Source: JANNPJ01 sp035474375 (GTDB lineage Bacteria > Actinomycetota > Actinomycetes > Actinomycetales > Kineosporiaceae). Taken from it: DNA of 64,000 bases. A program made the translations under genes and the position numbers. The DNA lies in assembly GCA_035474375.1 (NCBI GenBank), contig DATINJ010000036.1:23398-87397 (forward strand). Direction: 5' to 3'. Shown here one piece after another: positions 41,224-49,872 of the stretch. Position 1 is the first letter of the stretch, and each line of letters starts with the position of its first letter. The notes below the pieces were generated by a model. The model had not been told where the DNA came from, ran no database searches, and worked only from the letters and a program-made list of their open reading frames with translations.

Positions 41224-41831
41224 ACAGTCAGCTGGAAAACGCCCTGTTCGCCGAACTGCTCGAGGTTGACGAGGCCACCCGGAGCAGACTGCATGCGCGG
41301 CTGGCGGCCGAGGCGGAGGCAGCCGGCGTCCTGGATATCGCCTACCGCACGGTCGACAGTCCGCTCGGTGTGCTTCTCCTGGCAGCCACCGATCAGGGCC
41401 TGGTCCGGGTGGCCTACGCGATCGAGAACCACGATCGAGTGCTCGAAGAATTGGCCACCAGGGTCAGCTCGCGAGTCCTGCATGCACCGGCTCGGCTCGA
41501 TCTGGCAGCTCGCGAGATCGACGACTATCTGGCCGGCCGCCGAACCAACTTCGACCTGCCGCTGGACCTGCGGCTGTCCACCGGATTCCGGCGGATCGTT
41601 CTGGCTCACTTGCCCGATATCGCGTACGGCAGCACGGCGAGCTACGCGAGCGTGGCGGTGGCGGCCGGCAGCCCCAGGGCGGTGCGGGCCGTTGGGTCGG
41701 CGTGTGCCACCAACCCGTTGCCCGTCGTTCTGCCCTGCCACCGGGTGGTTCGCAGCGACGGGACGATCGGGCAGTACGTCGGCGGCAGCGAGGCCAAGCG
41801 CACGCTGCTGAGCATGGAATCGGCCGCCTGA
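41220..41831 (+). CDS. ogt: Methylated-DNA-protein cysteine methyltransferase
   Basis: A 203-residue O6-alkylguanine-DNA alkyltransferase. The acceptor Cys lies in VLPCHRVVRSDG, with GYxN/H-type helix ASYASVAVAAGSPRAVRAVGSACATNPLP before it. The alkyl group is transferred irreversibly to that Cys. The first 36 residues are a charged helical extension ahead of the fold, which is rare in Ogt proteins and could interact with the sigma factor coupled to it. Confidence 0.93.
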   Translation: MNSQLENALFAELLEVDEATRSRLHARLAAEAEAAGVLDIAYRTVDSPLGVLLLAATDQGLVRVAYAIENHDRVLEELATRVSSRVLHAPARLDLAAREIDDYLAGRRTNFDLPLDLRLSTGFRRIVLAHLPDIAYGSTASYASVAVAAGSPRAVRAVGSACATNPLPVVLPCHRVVRSDGTIGQYVGGSEAKRTLLSMESAA

Positions 41832-41875
41832 TCGGCTTGAGATGCGTCGTCGGACCTCGCGGATACGCTTGCGCA

Positions 41876-43195
41876 ATGGAATCAGCTCGGGCGCGAATTG
41901 TTCTTGTCGGCGGTGGCTTCGCGGGCTTCGAGGCAGCCCGAGCGCTCGTCAAGGCGGCCGGCGACGCCGCCGAGATTGTTCTGATCAACCCGACCAACTA
42001 CTTCCTGTACCTGCCGCTTCTGCCCGAGGTGACGGCCGGAATCCTTGATCCCCGGCGGATCGCAGTGTCTCTCGCCGAGGCGCTGCCCAAGGTCCAATTG
42101 ATCTTGGGCCGGGTGGGCGAACACGGCGTCGACATCGACAAGCAGACGGTGCACTACGTCGATGCCGAGGGCCAGCCGGGTGAGATCGGTTACGACCGGC
42201 TCGTTCTCGCTGTGGGTAGCGTCAACAAGCTGCTCCCGGTGCCCGGGATCAGCGAGCATGCACACGGTTTCCGCGGCATTCCCGAAGCGATCTACCTGCG
42301 CGACCACATCACCCGACAGTTCGCGTTGGCCGACACCGCGACCGACCCGAAGGAACGGGCCGCCCGATTGACGTTCGTCGTCGTCGGCGCCGGCTACACC
42401 GGCACCGAAGTCGCGGCGCAAGGCCCGTTGATCAGCGCCGCCCAGCTCGGGCGGCATCCCCGGCTACGTGACGAACCGGTCCGCTGGCTCCTGCTCGATA
42501 TCGCCCCGCGGGTGCTGCCCGAACTCGACGAGCGGCTTTCTCACACCGCAGACAAGGTGCTGCGCAAGCGCGGCGTCGAGGTGCTCATGGGTACCTCCGT
42601 GAAGGAGGCCACCGCCGAGGGGGTGCACCTGACGGACGACCGGTTCATCGCCACCCACACGCTGATCTGGTGTGTCGGCGTCCGCCCCGATCCGCTGGTC
42701 AGCGACCTCGGCCTGAAGACCGAGAAGGGCAGGCTGGTGGTGGACGAGTACCTGACCGTACCCGGGCATCCGGAGGTCTTCGCCTGTGGTGACGTCGCGG
42801 CCGTTCCCGACCTGACTCGGCCCGGGGAGGTCACGCCGATGACCGCCCAGCATGCCACTCGACAAGGAAAACTCGCGGCCCACAACGTCGCCGCGTCACT
42901 CGGTCGGGGCGAGCGTCGACCCTACAAACATCACGATCTCGGGTTCGTCGTGGATCTCGGCGGTACCCAAGCGGCCGCCAATCCGCTGCAGATTCCGCTT
43001 GCCGGGCTACCTGCCAAAGCCGTCACCCGTGGCTACCACCTGCTGTCGATGCCTGGGAACCGGGTCCGGACGGCAGCGGAGTGGGCCCTCGACGCGATCC
43101 TGCCCCGTGAGACGTCCGAGCTCGAGCTGGTCCGCGGCGGTGCGGTACCCCTTGACACGTCCGCTCCGGATCTTCCGCGATCAGCTCAAACGTGA
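41876..43195 (+). CDS. ndh: Type II NADH dehydrogenase
   Basis: A 439-residue flavoprotein of the pyridine nucleotide-disulfide oxidoreductase superfamily. The FAD-binding VLVGGGFAGFEAA (11-23), NADH-binding VVVGAGYTGTEVA and the second FAD motif VFACGDVAAV are present. NDH-2 passes electrons from NADH to quinone without pumping protons; it is a peripheral membrane protein. The start at ATG 41876 follows 42 bp after the Ogt stop. The 3' end overlaps the convergent kynureninase by 15 bp. Confidence 0.92.
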   Translation: MESARARIVLVGGGFAGFEAARALVKAAGDAAEIVLINPTNYFLYLPLLPEVTAGILDPRRIAVSLAEALPKVQLILGRVGEHGVDIDKQTVHYVDAEGQPGEIGYDRLVLAVGSVNKLLPVPGISEHAHGFRGIPEAIYLRDHITRQFALADTATDPKERAARLTFVVVGAGYTGTEVAAQGPLISAAQLGRHPRLRDEPVRWLLLDIAPRVLPELDERLSHTADKVLRKRGVEVLMGTSVKEATAEGVHLTDDRFIATHTLIWCVGVRPDPLVSDLGLKTEKGRLVVDEYLTVPGHPEVFACGDVAAVPDLTRPGEVTPMTAQHATRQGKLAAHNVAASLGRGERRPYKHHDLGFVVDLGGTQAAANPLQIPLAGLPAKAVTRGYHLLSMPGNRVRTAAEWALDAILPRETSELELVRGGAVPLDTSAPDLPRSAQT

Positions 43196-44413
43196 TTCGA
43201 GGACGTCGCGGAAGATCTTCATCCCCTCGTAGACTTCGGCGAAACTTGTACTCAGCGGCGCCAACCCGATCCGGATGCCGTCCGGTTCACGGTAGTCCGG
43301 GATCACCCCGAGCTTCCACAGCTCATCCAGAACTCCTCGGAAACCGCTGCGCTGCAAGGTAATATGTCCACCACGTCGATCGCCGTCGAGAGGCGAGACG
43401 ACGGTCACCCCGAGTGGGGCGAGCCATGCTTCGACCAGCTCCAACGCAAACCCGGTGAGCTGCATCGATTTGGCCCGGACGGCGGGCATCCCGGCCTCCT
43501 CGATCAGCTCCAGAGCGGCGATCAGCGGCACCATCGCCAGGATCGGCGGCGTCCCACTCAGCACGCCCCGCATCCCGGCCGCCGGCTGGTACCCCTGAGC
43601 CATCTCGAAGGCATCCAACCGGCCCATCCAGCCCCAGATCGGCTGCTGCAGGCTGCCGTGGTGAAGGTTGCGCAGGTAGCCGAAGGCAGGAGCGCCCGGC
43701 CCGCCGTTGAGATACTTGTACGAGCAGCCGACCGCGAGGTCGACCCCCCAGTCGTCGAGCCGCAGCGGCACCGACCCGACCGAATGGCTGAGGTCCCAGA
43801 GAATCAGTGCCCCGGCATCGTGGGTCACCCTGGTGATCGCCTCCGCGTCGGCGATCCATCCAGAGCGGTACGCGACGTGGCTCAGCACCACCAGAGCGGT
43901 GTCCGGACCGACCGCATCGGCCACCTGCTGCTCGGTGACGCCGGTGGCGGGATCGGTCTCGATCCAGCGCAGGGTCAGCCGGCGCTCGGCCGCGATGCCT
44001 TCGAGTACGTAGCGGTCGGTCGGGAAGTTGTCGGTGTCGAGTACCACTTCGCGCCGGTCCGGGCGGGCGTCGACCGCCGCCCGGGCCAGCTTGTACAGCA
44101 GCACCGTGGTCGAATCGGCTACCAGCACCTGACCGGCGTCGGCACCGAGCGCGGCCCGGCCGATCTGGTCGCCGACCCGTTCCGGCCAGGTCAGCCAGCC
44201 ATCGGTCCAGCCGCGAATCAACCGGCCGGCCCACTCCTCCCGGACGAAGGCATCCAGTCGCTCCGCGGTCGAGCGCAGCGGACGACCGAGCGAGTTGCCG
44301 TCGAAGTAAGCGACGACGTCCGCCCCCTCGTCGAGCAGGAACCGGTCGCGATAGCCGCGCAGCGGATCGGCGGCGTCCAGCGCGGCGGCCTGATGTTCGT
44401 ACGGATCGGTCAT
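43181..44413 (-). CDS. kynU: Kynureninase
   Basis: A 410-residue PLP enzyme that cleaves kynurenine to anthranilate and alanine. The internal-aldimine Lys233 lies in CSYKYLNGGPG, with the phosphate-binding and aromatic motifs YFDGNSLGRPL, WDLSHSVG and PIWGWMG in the expected order. The start was set at ATG 44413, which overlaps the preceding amidohydrolase stop by four bases. It is the last gene of the three-gene kynurenine operon; the 3' end overlaps ndh. Confidence 0.95.
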   Translation of the reverse strand: MTDPYEHQAAALDAADPLRGYRDRFLLDEGADVVAYFDGNSLGRPLRSTAERLDAFVREEWAGRLIRGWTDGWLTWPERVGDQIGRAALGADAGQVLVADSTTVLLYKLARAAVDARPDRREVVLDTDNFPTDRYVLEGIAAERRLTLRWIETDPATGVTEQQVADAVGPDTALVVLSHVAYRSGWIADAEAITRVTHDAGALILWDLSHSVGSVPLRLDDWGVDLAVGCSYKYLNGGPGAPAFGYLRNLHHGSLQQPIWGWMGRLDAFEMAQGYQPAAGMRGVLSGTPPILAMVPLIAALELIEEAGMPAVRAKSMQLTGFALELVEAWLAPLGVTVVSPLDGDRRGGHITLQRSGFRGVLDELWKLGVIPDYREPDGIRIGLAPLSTSFAEVYEGMKIFRDVLESRLS

Positions 44414-45468
44414 CTTCTCCACACCTGAGCCTGAGCGAGCAACGGACCGACCCCCCGGTCGTCCGGGCCGATCGGGTTGACCAGCACACACGGTGCCACA
44501 CCGGCGACGAACCTACTCGGGCCAGTCCCAGCTGCCGGGCTGGCCAGCGGGCCGGTCATCGCCGTCAGCAGCTCGTCGACCGACAGACCTAGCGTCTGCA
44601 GGGCCCCGATCTCCTCCGCGTTGATCCCGAGCGGCAGCGGGCCGTTACCAAGGTCGGTGCCATACCGAAGGATTCCACCGTGGCCGAGGAACTCGCGCAG
44701 GTTGCCGCGGACCATGTCCCAGGCGGGACCTCCGCCTCGCGGATCGTGGATGTGCAGGGTACTGATCCAGGTGGTCTGGCGGGCACACTCGCGGATCAGG
44801 TCTGGGCCGAGCGACTCGGTCCAGGGCGCGTGGGCCAGCACGTCCACCCCGGCTGTCAGCGCCATCCGCACCGCGCCCGCGCCCTGCGCGTGCGCGATCA
44901 CCAGTAGCCCGCGGGCCTGGGCAGCCGCGACGATCGCCGCGAGCACGGACGGCGTCGGCACCGGCCCGGCTTCCAGGTTGATCGCCACCTTGACGGCTCG
45001 GGCCCCGAAGGCAGCCTGCTCGGCGACCGCGATCTCGGCGTCGACGACCGAACGGACCTCCCGCCAGCTGCCCGCTGCCGCCCAGGAACGATCGCTCGGG
45101 TAGCCGCCCGGGGCGGTCAGGAAGGCGCCGACCAGCTCCAGGACCGGCAGGTCGGAGGTCGGCGTCAGGCTTTCCCGGCGGAGCTCGGCGACCTGTGCCG
45201 GGACGCTGCCGAGGTCGGTCACGGAGGCGATTCCGCCGCGCCGAACCGCCCGCAGGTCGACCAGACCGGAGTGCACGTGCGCGTCATGCAGCCCGGGGAG
45301 AATCAGGCCGTCGATGGCGAGCGTGCGAGCGCCGGGTGGGAGGCGCTCGGGTTCCACCGGGTCACCACCAGCAGCGACCGGCCCGCGCATCGGTAACGCG
45401 GATCGGCGTAGCCAGCGGTCCGGGCCGGCCCAGATCCGATCCCCGATCAGCCACCACGGGTCAGCCAA
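44410..45468 (-). CDS. Amidohydrolase, candidate kynurenine formamidase
   Basis: A 352-residue metal-dependent amidohydrolase-family protein. All five typical metal ligands are visible: HVH in GLHDAHVHSG, Lys in AVKVAIN, His in LVIAHAQG, His in DVLAHAPW and Asp in YGTDLGNG. It is placed between tryptophan dioxygenase (8-bp overlap) and kynureninase (4-bp overlap), at the step where N-formylkynurenine must lose formate. Neither the KynB cyclase-type nor the alpha/beta-hydrolase formamidase is in the window. I infer that it is an alternative formamidase. Confidence 0.8.
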   Translation of the reverse strand: MADPWWLIGDRIWAGPDRWLRRSALPMRGPVAAGGDPVEPERLPPGARTLAIDGLILPGLHDAHVHSGLVDLRAVRRGGIASVTDLGSVPAQVAELRRESLTPTSDLPVLELVGAFLTAPGGYPSDRSWAAAGSWREVRSVVDAEIAVAEQAAFGARAVKVAINLEAGPVPTPSVLAAIVAAAQARGLLVIAHAQGAGAVRMALTAGVDVLAHAPWTESLGPDLIRECARQTTWISTLHIHDPRGGGPAWDMVRGNLREFLGHGGILRYGTDLGNGPLPLGINAEEIGALQTLGLSVDELLTAMTGPLASPAAGTGPSRFVAGVAPCVLVNPIGPDDRGVGPLLAQAQVWRR

Positions 45469-46327
45469 CGACAGGCGCTCCGATCTCGGTTCGGACGGCG
45501 TACAGCTCCGGGAAGAAAGTCAGATCGAGCGCCCGGCGCAGGAACGAAACCCCGCTTGAGCCACCGGTTCCGGGCTTCACCCCGATCATCCGCTCGACCG
45601 TCTTCAGATGCCGGAATCGCCAGAGCTGGAAGTTCTCCTCGACGTCGACGAACTCCTCGCAGGCCTCGTAGGCCTCCCAGTGCTGCTGAGCGTCCTCGTA
45701 GATCCGGCGGAAGACTGGTACCAGGTCCGAGCTGTAGACGTGTGCCAACGAGACGTCCCGAGTCAGAATCGAAGCCGGGACGGCGTGACCGTTCCGAGCC
45801 AGGTACCGGAGAAATTCGTCGTAAACAGTCGGCTCGTCGAGCAGCCCGGCCAGCAATTCGCGAGCCTCGTTGTCCTCGAGGAAAAACTCGAGCAGCTGCC
45901 GATTCTTGTTGCCCAGGATGAATTCCACGGCCCGGTATTGATAGGACTGGAAGCCGGACGAGGTGCCGAGGAAGCTGCGGAACTCCGCGTACTCGGACGG
46001 CGTCAGGGTGGCCAGGACCGACCACTGATCGGTCAGGGTCCGCTGGATGTGCTTGACCCGGGCCAGGCTCTTCAGCGCCGGACGCAGGCCATCCTCGGCC
46101 AGACACTGCCGGGCGAAGCGCAGCTCATGCAGCATCAGCTTGAGCCACAGCTCGGAGGTCTGGTGCTGGATGATGAACAGCAGTTCGTCGTGATGCTGCG
46201 GGACGCTCACCGGGTGCTGGGCCGACAGCACTTCGTCCAGGTGCAGGTATTCACCGTAGGAGAGGTTGACCCGGAAGTCGCGGACCATCCCCTCCTCGAC
46301 CGCCCGGGTATTGCTGCCTTCGACCAT
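45461..46327 (-). CDS. kynA: Tryptophan 2,3-dioxygenase
   Basis: A 288-residue heme dioxygenase that opens the indole ring of tryptophan to N-formylkynurenine. Family motifs ELLFIIQHQTSELWLKLMLHE (the substrate-side region), TPSEYAEFRSFLG and the proximal heme histidine in LWRFRHLKTVERMIG are intact. ATG 46327 was taken as the start; GTG 46351 lies in frame but the GAGGAAAG site fits the ATG better. It is the first gene of the kyn operon. Confidence 0.95.
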   Translation of the reverse strand: MVEGSNTRAVEEGMVRDFRVNLSYGEYLHLDEVLSAQHPVSVPQHHDELLFIIQHQTSELWLKLMLHELRFARQCLAEDGLRPALKSLARVKHIQRTLTDQWSVLATLTPSEYAEFRSFLGTSSGFQSYQYRAVEFILGNKNRQLLEFFLEDNEARELLAGLLDEPTVYDEFLRYLARNGHAVPASILTRDVSLAHVYSSDLVPVFRRIYEDAQQHWEAYEACEEFVDVEENFQLWRFRHLKTVERMIGVKPGTGGSSGVSFLRRALDLTFFPELYAVRTEIGAPVVG

Positions 46328-46410
46328 CGGCGTTTCTCGCTTTCCTCGCACCGGCCCGCCGAGTGCACCCGGCGGTGGGGTCGAGTGTCACAGAAGCCGA
46401 TGGGTGATGC

Positions 46411-46677
46411 TCAGCCAGTCTCGTCGTCCGGTTGGACGGGCCGGGCGGCCGGGTGTTCGACCAGCGCCAGAACCCGGGAAGCCATGAATCGCGCGGTTCG
46501 GACCGGCGTCCCACCACGGGTCAGTTCGGTCACCTCGACGATGCCGCGACCGTGCGACACCTCTACTCGGCGACCCGCACGAGTCGCCACCACCTGATAG
46601 CTCAGCGTCGACCCACCTGCATCGACAACAATTTCTACTCGGTCACCCTTCACCCTCTTTGTAACGCTTTTGGCCAC
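46411..46677 (-). CDS. Small hypothetical protein upstream of kynA
   Basis: An 88-residue protein (GTG start) that I do not recognise. The first 60 residues are beta-rich with alternating charges (DRVEIVVDAGGSTLSYQVV, RRVEVSHGRGIVEV). There are no cysteines or membrane segments. It is in the same direction as kynA with about 80 bp between and divergent from the SDR gene at 46734. It may be a genuine small gene; support is the frame and spacing only. Confidence 0.5.
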   Translation of the reverse strand: MAKSVTKRVKGDRVEIVVDAGGSTLSYQVVATRAGRRVEVSHGRGIVEVTELTRGGTPVRTARFMASRVLALVEHPAARPVQPDDETG

Positions 46678-46733
46678 GCGGAACTTCCGGTTGATCGCTG
46701 TTTCAGGCGTTGCGCACTGGGTACGGGCGCTGC

Positions 46734-47729
46734 ATGCGGGTGGATCGAGTCGTGGTCACCGGTGGGGCCGGTTTCCTCGGCAGCCACCTCTGTGAGGCGC
46801 TGCTGCGCGACGGCTGCGAAGTGGTCTGCCTGGACAACTTCCGCACCGGCAATCCCGCCAACCTTGCCGGGCTGTCCCAGCACCCCCGCTTTCGGCTGCG
46901 CCTACACAACCTCGCCCAGGAGATCCGGCTCGACGGACCGGTGGACGCCGTCCTGCACTTTGCTTCCTCGTGCGCTCCCGAGGACTACCGGCGCCAGCGG
47001 GCCAGCACCCATGAAAGCGGTGTGACCGGTACCTGGCGAGCGCTGGAGCTTGCCCGGGCCAAGGGTGCTCGGCTGGTTCTCGGCTCGACGGCCGAGGTGT
47101 ACGGGGAACCGCAAGTTCACCCGCAGCCGGAGCACTACTGGGGGGCGGTCGACCCGGTCGGCCCGGGTTCGGTGCACCGCGAGGCCAGGCGCTACGCCGA
47201 GGCGCTTGCCGCGGCTTACCGGACGGAGGAGGACACCGACACCGCCATCGTTCGGATCTTCAACACCTTTGGACCAAGGATGCGGTTCTCCGACGGCCGG
47301 GCAATCGGGACGTTCATCCAGCGCGCGTTGCGCGGCGAGCCGGTGCCGGTGACCGGGGATGGCTCACAGATCCGGTCCGCGTGCTACGTGACCGATCTGG
47401 TGGAGGGAATTCTGCGGGTGACCCGCAGCCCGCTGGCTGGTCCGATCAACCTGGGCAATCCCCAAGGCCGATCGATACTGCAAACCGCGCGGGACGTCAT
47501 CGAGGCAACCGGATCGACGTCACCGATCATCTTCGTCGATCATCGGATCGAAGAACCAGCTCGGTGCTGCCCGGATATCACCCTGGCCAGTCAGCTGCTC
47601 GGTTGGTCACCGACTACCAGCTGGCAAGATGGGCTAACTCTCAGTATCGCCTGGGCGCGCACTCGAATTTTGCCGATTTCCCCTGCCAGAAGCCGACTTC
47701 CGCGAGCAAGGCGATCCGTCGATCGATAG
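46734..47729 (+). CDS. NDP-sugar SDR (UXS/epimerase-like) with altered catalytic pair
   Basis: A 331-residue extended SDR from ATG 46734. The NAD motif is TGGAGFLG (9-16) and the sugar-nucleotide part includes RIFNTFGPRM and CYVTDLVEGI. It resembles UDP-glucuronate decarboxylase most closely (GSTAEVYGEPQVHPQPEHYWG). However the YxxxK catalytic pair is HxxxR: the sequence GSVHREARRYAEA puts His148 and Arg152 there. Activity may be lost or changed. The gene precedes a GT4-type glycosyltransferase, suggesting a sugar-transfer context. Confidence 0.82.
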   Translation: MRVDRVVVTGGAGFLGSHLCEALLRDGCEVVCLDNFRTGNPANLAGLSQHPRFRLRLHNLAQEIRLDGPVDAVLHFASSCAPEDYRRQRASTHESGVTGTWRALELARAKGARLVLGSTAEVYGEPQVHPQPEHYWGAVDPVGPGSVHREARRYAEALAAAYRTEEDTDTAIVRIFNTFGPRMRFSDGRAIGTFIQRALRGEPVPVTGDGSQIRSACYVTDLVEGILRVTRSPLAGPINLGNPQGRSILQTARDVIEATGSTSPIIFVDHRIEEPARCCPDITLASQLLGWSPTTSWQDGLTLSIAWARTRILPISPARSRLPRARRSVDR

Positions 47730-47823
47730 CTCCGATAGCTTTCGAATACTCAACGCAACGGTTCGCTTCCGCTCCGGAGCCAATCCGGCTAGGGTTGGGA
47801 GCGCGTGAACGAACTGGGGCAAG

Positions 47824-47862
47824 CAGGGACCCCGTGTTTTTTCGGGGCCCGAGGGCCCCTGT
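47824..47862 (+). promoter_or_regulatory. GC-rich hairpins in the leader of the GT4 gene
   Basis: CCCCG/CGGGG around a T-rich loop is followed by the perfect GGGGCCC-GA-GGGCCCC hairpin. Together they lie between the SDR stop and the glycosyltransferase start. They could terminate the first transcript or restrain the second. Confidence 0.45.
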
Positions 47863-47872
47863 GGAGTCCGCT

Positions 47873-48940
47873 ATGCAGATTCACCTTCTCTCCTCTCAGT
47901 CCACCGCCTCCCAAGCCGGGTTCGGCATCGGCGCTGCGCCCAGAGTCGGGCACCCACATCACCTCCCCCACGACCTGAGCGCGGCATTGCGCGAGAACGG
48001 CCATCAAGTTCAGGTCGACCTGCTCGGCGATGCCTTGCAGGGTCAGGAACTCACCTCGCTACGCCAGGGCGCGGCGGCCGGTCGCAAGATCGGCAGCCGG
48101 CTGACGGGATCAAGTTGCGTGCTGCACGCGCTCGACCCGGTCGCCTGGGCCGCCGCGCTGACCGCTCGCAGCCTCGCCGACTCCTCTGTGGTGCTTCGCT
48201 TCAGCGCGACTGTGACCAAGTCAACCACCGAGCGCCGCGCCTACCGGGCATGTCTGCGAGCGGCCGACGCGATCGCGGTGGCGGAGGACGGAGATCGGCG
48301 GGCCGCCGTCCGAGCCGGGGTTTCGGACGAGCGGGCAGTGATCGTGCCGGACGTCGTCGGCCTGCCGGACGAACAGCCCGATCGGGCCCTGCTCCGCCCC
48401 GGCCGGACCCTCCTCTCGCTCAGTGGAATCGGCCCGGACAGCGGGATAGCGACCCTGCTGCCGGCATTGCGCTGGACGCCGGGCCGCTATCTGGTGGTGG
48501 CCGGGCCGGGCAGCAAGACCGATGTCCTCGCGCTCCGCGCCGAGTTGGCGCGACTTGAGCTGACCGACCGGGTCCGGTGGCTCGGTTGGGTGGACCGGAC
48601 CTACGCGGCCCGACTGATCGACGATGCAGCTCTGGTGGTGCTGCCGAGCCCCAACACCGGTATCACCGCCGCGATCGAGGCGATGATCCGATCCCGAGCG
48701 GTCGCGACCGTGACCGGTGGAGCGGCCGCCGATGTGGTGGTGGACGGCGTCACCGGTTCAGTCCTCCCGGCCGACCATCCCGACCTGCTCGGCCGGACTC
48801 TGCGACGGCTGCTGAACAACCCCTTCCGACTGGAGGCGATGGGCTTGGCCGGCCGGGAGCGGGCGCTGACTCGCTATGCCCGCTCCCGGGCCTTGAGCGC
48901 GACCGAGCAGGCGTACCGGATCGCGCTGGGTGCCGCATGA
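47873..48940 (+). CDS. GT4-like glycosyltransferase
   Basis: A 355-residue GT-B glycosyltransferase, start ATG 47873 (longer frames run into the SDR gene). The N-terminal half contains SSQSTASQAGFGIGAA and HHLPHDLSAALRENGHQV, the C-terminal half GRTLLSLSGIGPDSGIATLLPAL, RVRWLGWVD and the nucleotide-sugar site LPSPNTGITAAIEAM. GT4 enzymes usually retain anomeric configuration. It follows a sugar-nucleotide SDR and precedes a sigma factor by 28 bp; its acceptor is unknown. Confidence 0.85.
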   Translation: MQIHLLSSQSTASQAGFGIGAAPRVGHPHHLPHDLSAALRENGHQVQVDLLGDALQGQELTSLRQGAAAGRKIGSRLTGSSCVLHALDPVAWAAALTARSLADSSVVLRFSATVTKSTTERRAYRACLRAADAIAVAEDGDRRAAVRAGVSDERAVIVPDVVGLPDEQPDRALLRPGRTLLSLSGIGPDSGIATLLPALRWTPGRYLVVAGPGSKTDVLALRAELARLELTDRVRWLGWVDRTYAARLIDDAALVVLPSPNTGITAAIEAMIRSRAVATVTGGAAADVVVDGVTGSVLPADHPDLLGRTLRRLLNNPFRLEAMGLAGRERALTRYARSRALSATEQAYRIALGAA

Positions 48941-48968
48941 GCGCCGCGCCCGAGCGAATCGAAAGCAC

Positions 48969-49754
48969 ATGAGTGAGGGAACTGGGCGGCCGGCGCATCT
49001 CGATTTCGTCGATCAGCTCCTGATCGGCGCGGCCTCGGCGACCGGGGCGCGTCGGCTGCGGATGCTGAACGATGCGGTGGTCCGATTCATGCCGGTGGCG
49101 GAGTCGCTGGCCGCCCGATACGTCGGCCGAGGCATCCCGCAAGAGGATCTGGCTCAGGTCGCGGCGCTGGCTCTGGTGAAGGCCAGTCGCGGCTATCGAC
49201 CGGAAAAGGGCACCCGGTTCGCTGCTTACGCGATTCCGACCATCAACGGTGAACTGCGGCGGCACTTCCGTGACCACGGCTGGGACATTCGACCTACCCG
49301 CCGCTTGCAAGAACTGCGAATTCGGTTTCGCAGCGCGACGATTGAGCTAACCAATCGACTCGGCGCGGTCCCCAGCGTGGCCGACGTGGCCGCCCACCTG
49401 GGCGCCGACGGAGGCGAGGTCCAGGAGATGCTGATGGCCGGCGAGGGCTACTCCACCGTGTCGCTGGACGCCCCGCTGGAGTTCGGTGACAACGATGCCG
49501 TTCTCGGCGACACGCTCGGCATTGAGGACGCCGACCTGGAGGAGATCGTCGATCGGCTCGCCGTCGATCCCCTGCTCGCCGCCCTGCCCGAACGGGAACG
49601 GAACGTGCTGACGCTTCGGTTCTACGCCGGCTGGACCCAGCAGCAGATCGCCACCGAGCTCGGGATCACCCAGATGCAGGTCTCCCGGACGCTCAGCCGG
49701 ACGCTGCGCCGATTGCACGACGAGGTCCTGGCGGACCTGCCGTCCACCGGCTGA
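48969..49754 (+). CDS. SigB/SigF/SigG-type RNA polymerase sigma factor
   Basis: A 261-residue group 3 sigma factor with regions 2, 3 and 4: AARYVGRGIPQEDLAQVAALALVKA and RFAAYAIPTINGELRRHFRDHGWDIRPTRRLQ, then SVADVAAHLGADGGEVQEML, then LPERERNVLTLRFYAGWTQQQIATELGITQMQVSR. The family governs stress or developmental genes and is usually held by an anti-sigma factor of the RsbW type, which is not adjacent here. Start at ATG 48969, in-frame GTG/ATG options upstream overlap the glycosyltransferase. Confidence 0.92.
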   Translation: MSEGTGRPAHLDFVDQLLIGAASATGARRLRMLNDAVVRFMPVAESLAARYVGRGIPQEDLAQVAALALVKASRGYRPEKGTRFAAYAIPTINGELRRHFRDHGWDIRPTRRLQELRIRFRSATIELTNRLGAVPSVADVAAHLGADGGEVQEMLMAGEGYSTVSLDAPLEFGDNDAVLGDTLGIEDADLEEIVDRLAVDPLLAALPERERNVLTLRFYAGWTQQQIATELGITQMQVSRTLSRTLRRLHDEVLADLPSTG

Positions 49755-49762
49755 AGCGCTTC

Positions 49763-49808
49763 TGAACAATTACTGGCGCGATTGACTTGAACAATGCCTG
49801 GCGCGGTT
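49763..49808 (+). repeat. Two 21-bp direct repeats upstream of the whiB gene
   Basis: TGAACAAT-N2-CTGGCGCG-N-TT occurs at 49763-49783 and 49788-49808, differing at three positions, with a 25-bp period. They lie 65-110 bp before the WhiB start. A period of about 2.4 turns suggests binding of a regulator, or tandem promoters. Confidence 0.65.
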
Positions 49809-49872
49809 AGTAGTGTCCTGTGCAACACGAAGGGCCATCCGGGCCCGTTCGCGAAGACTGTGGAGGTGCCCC

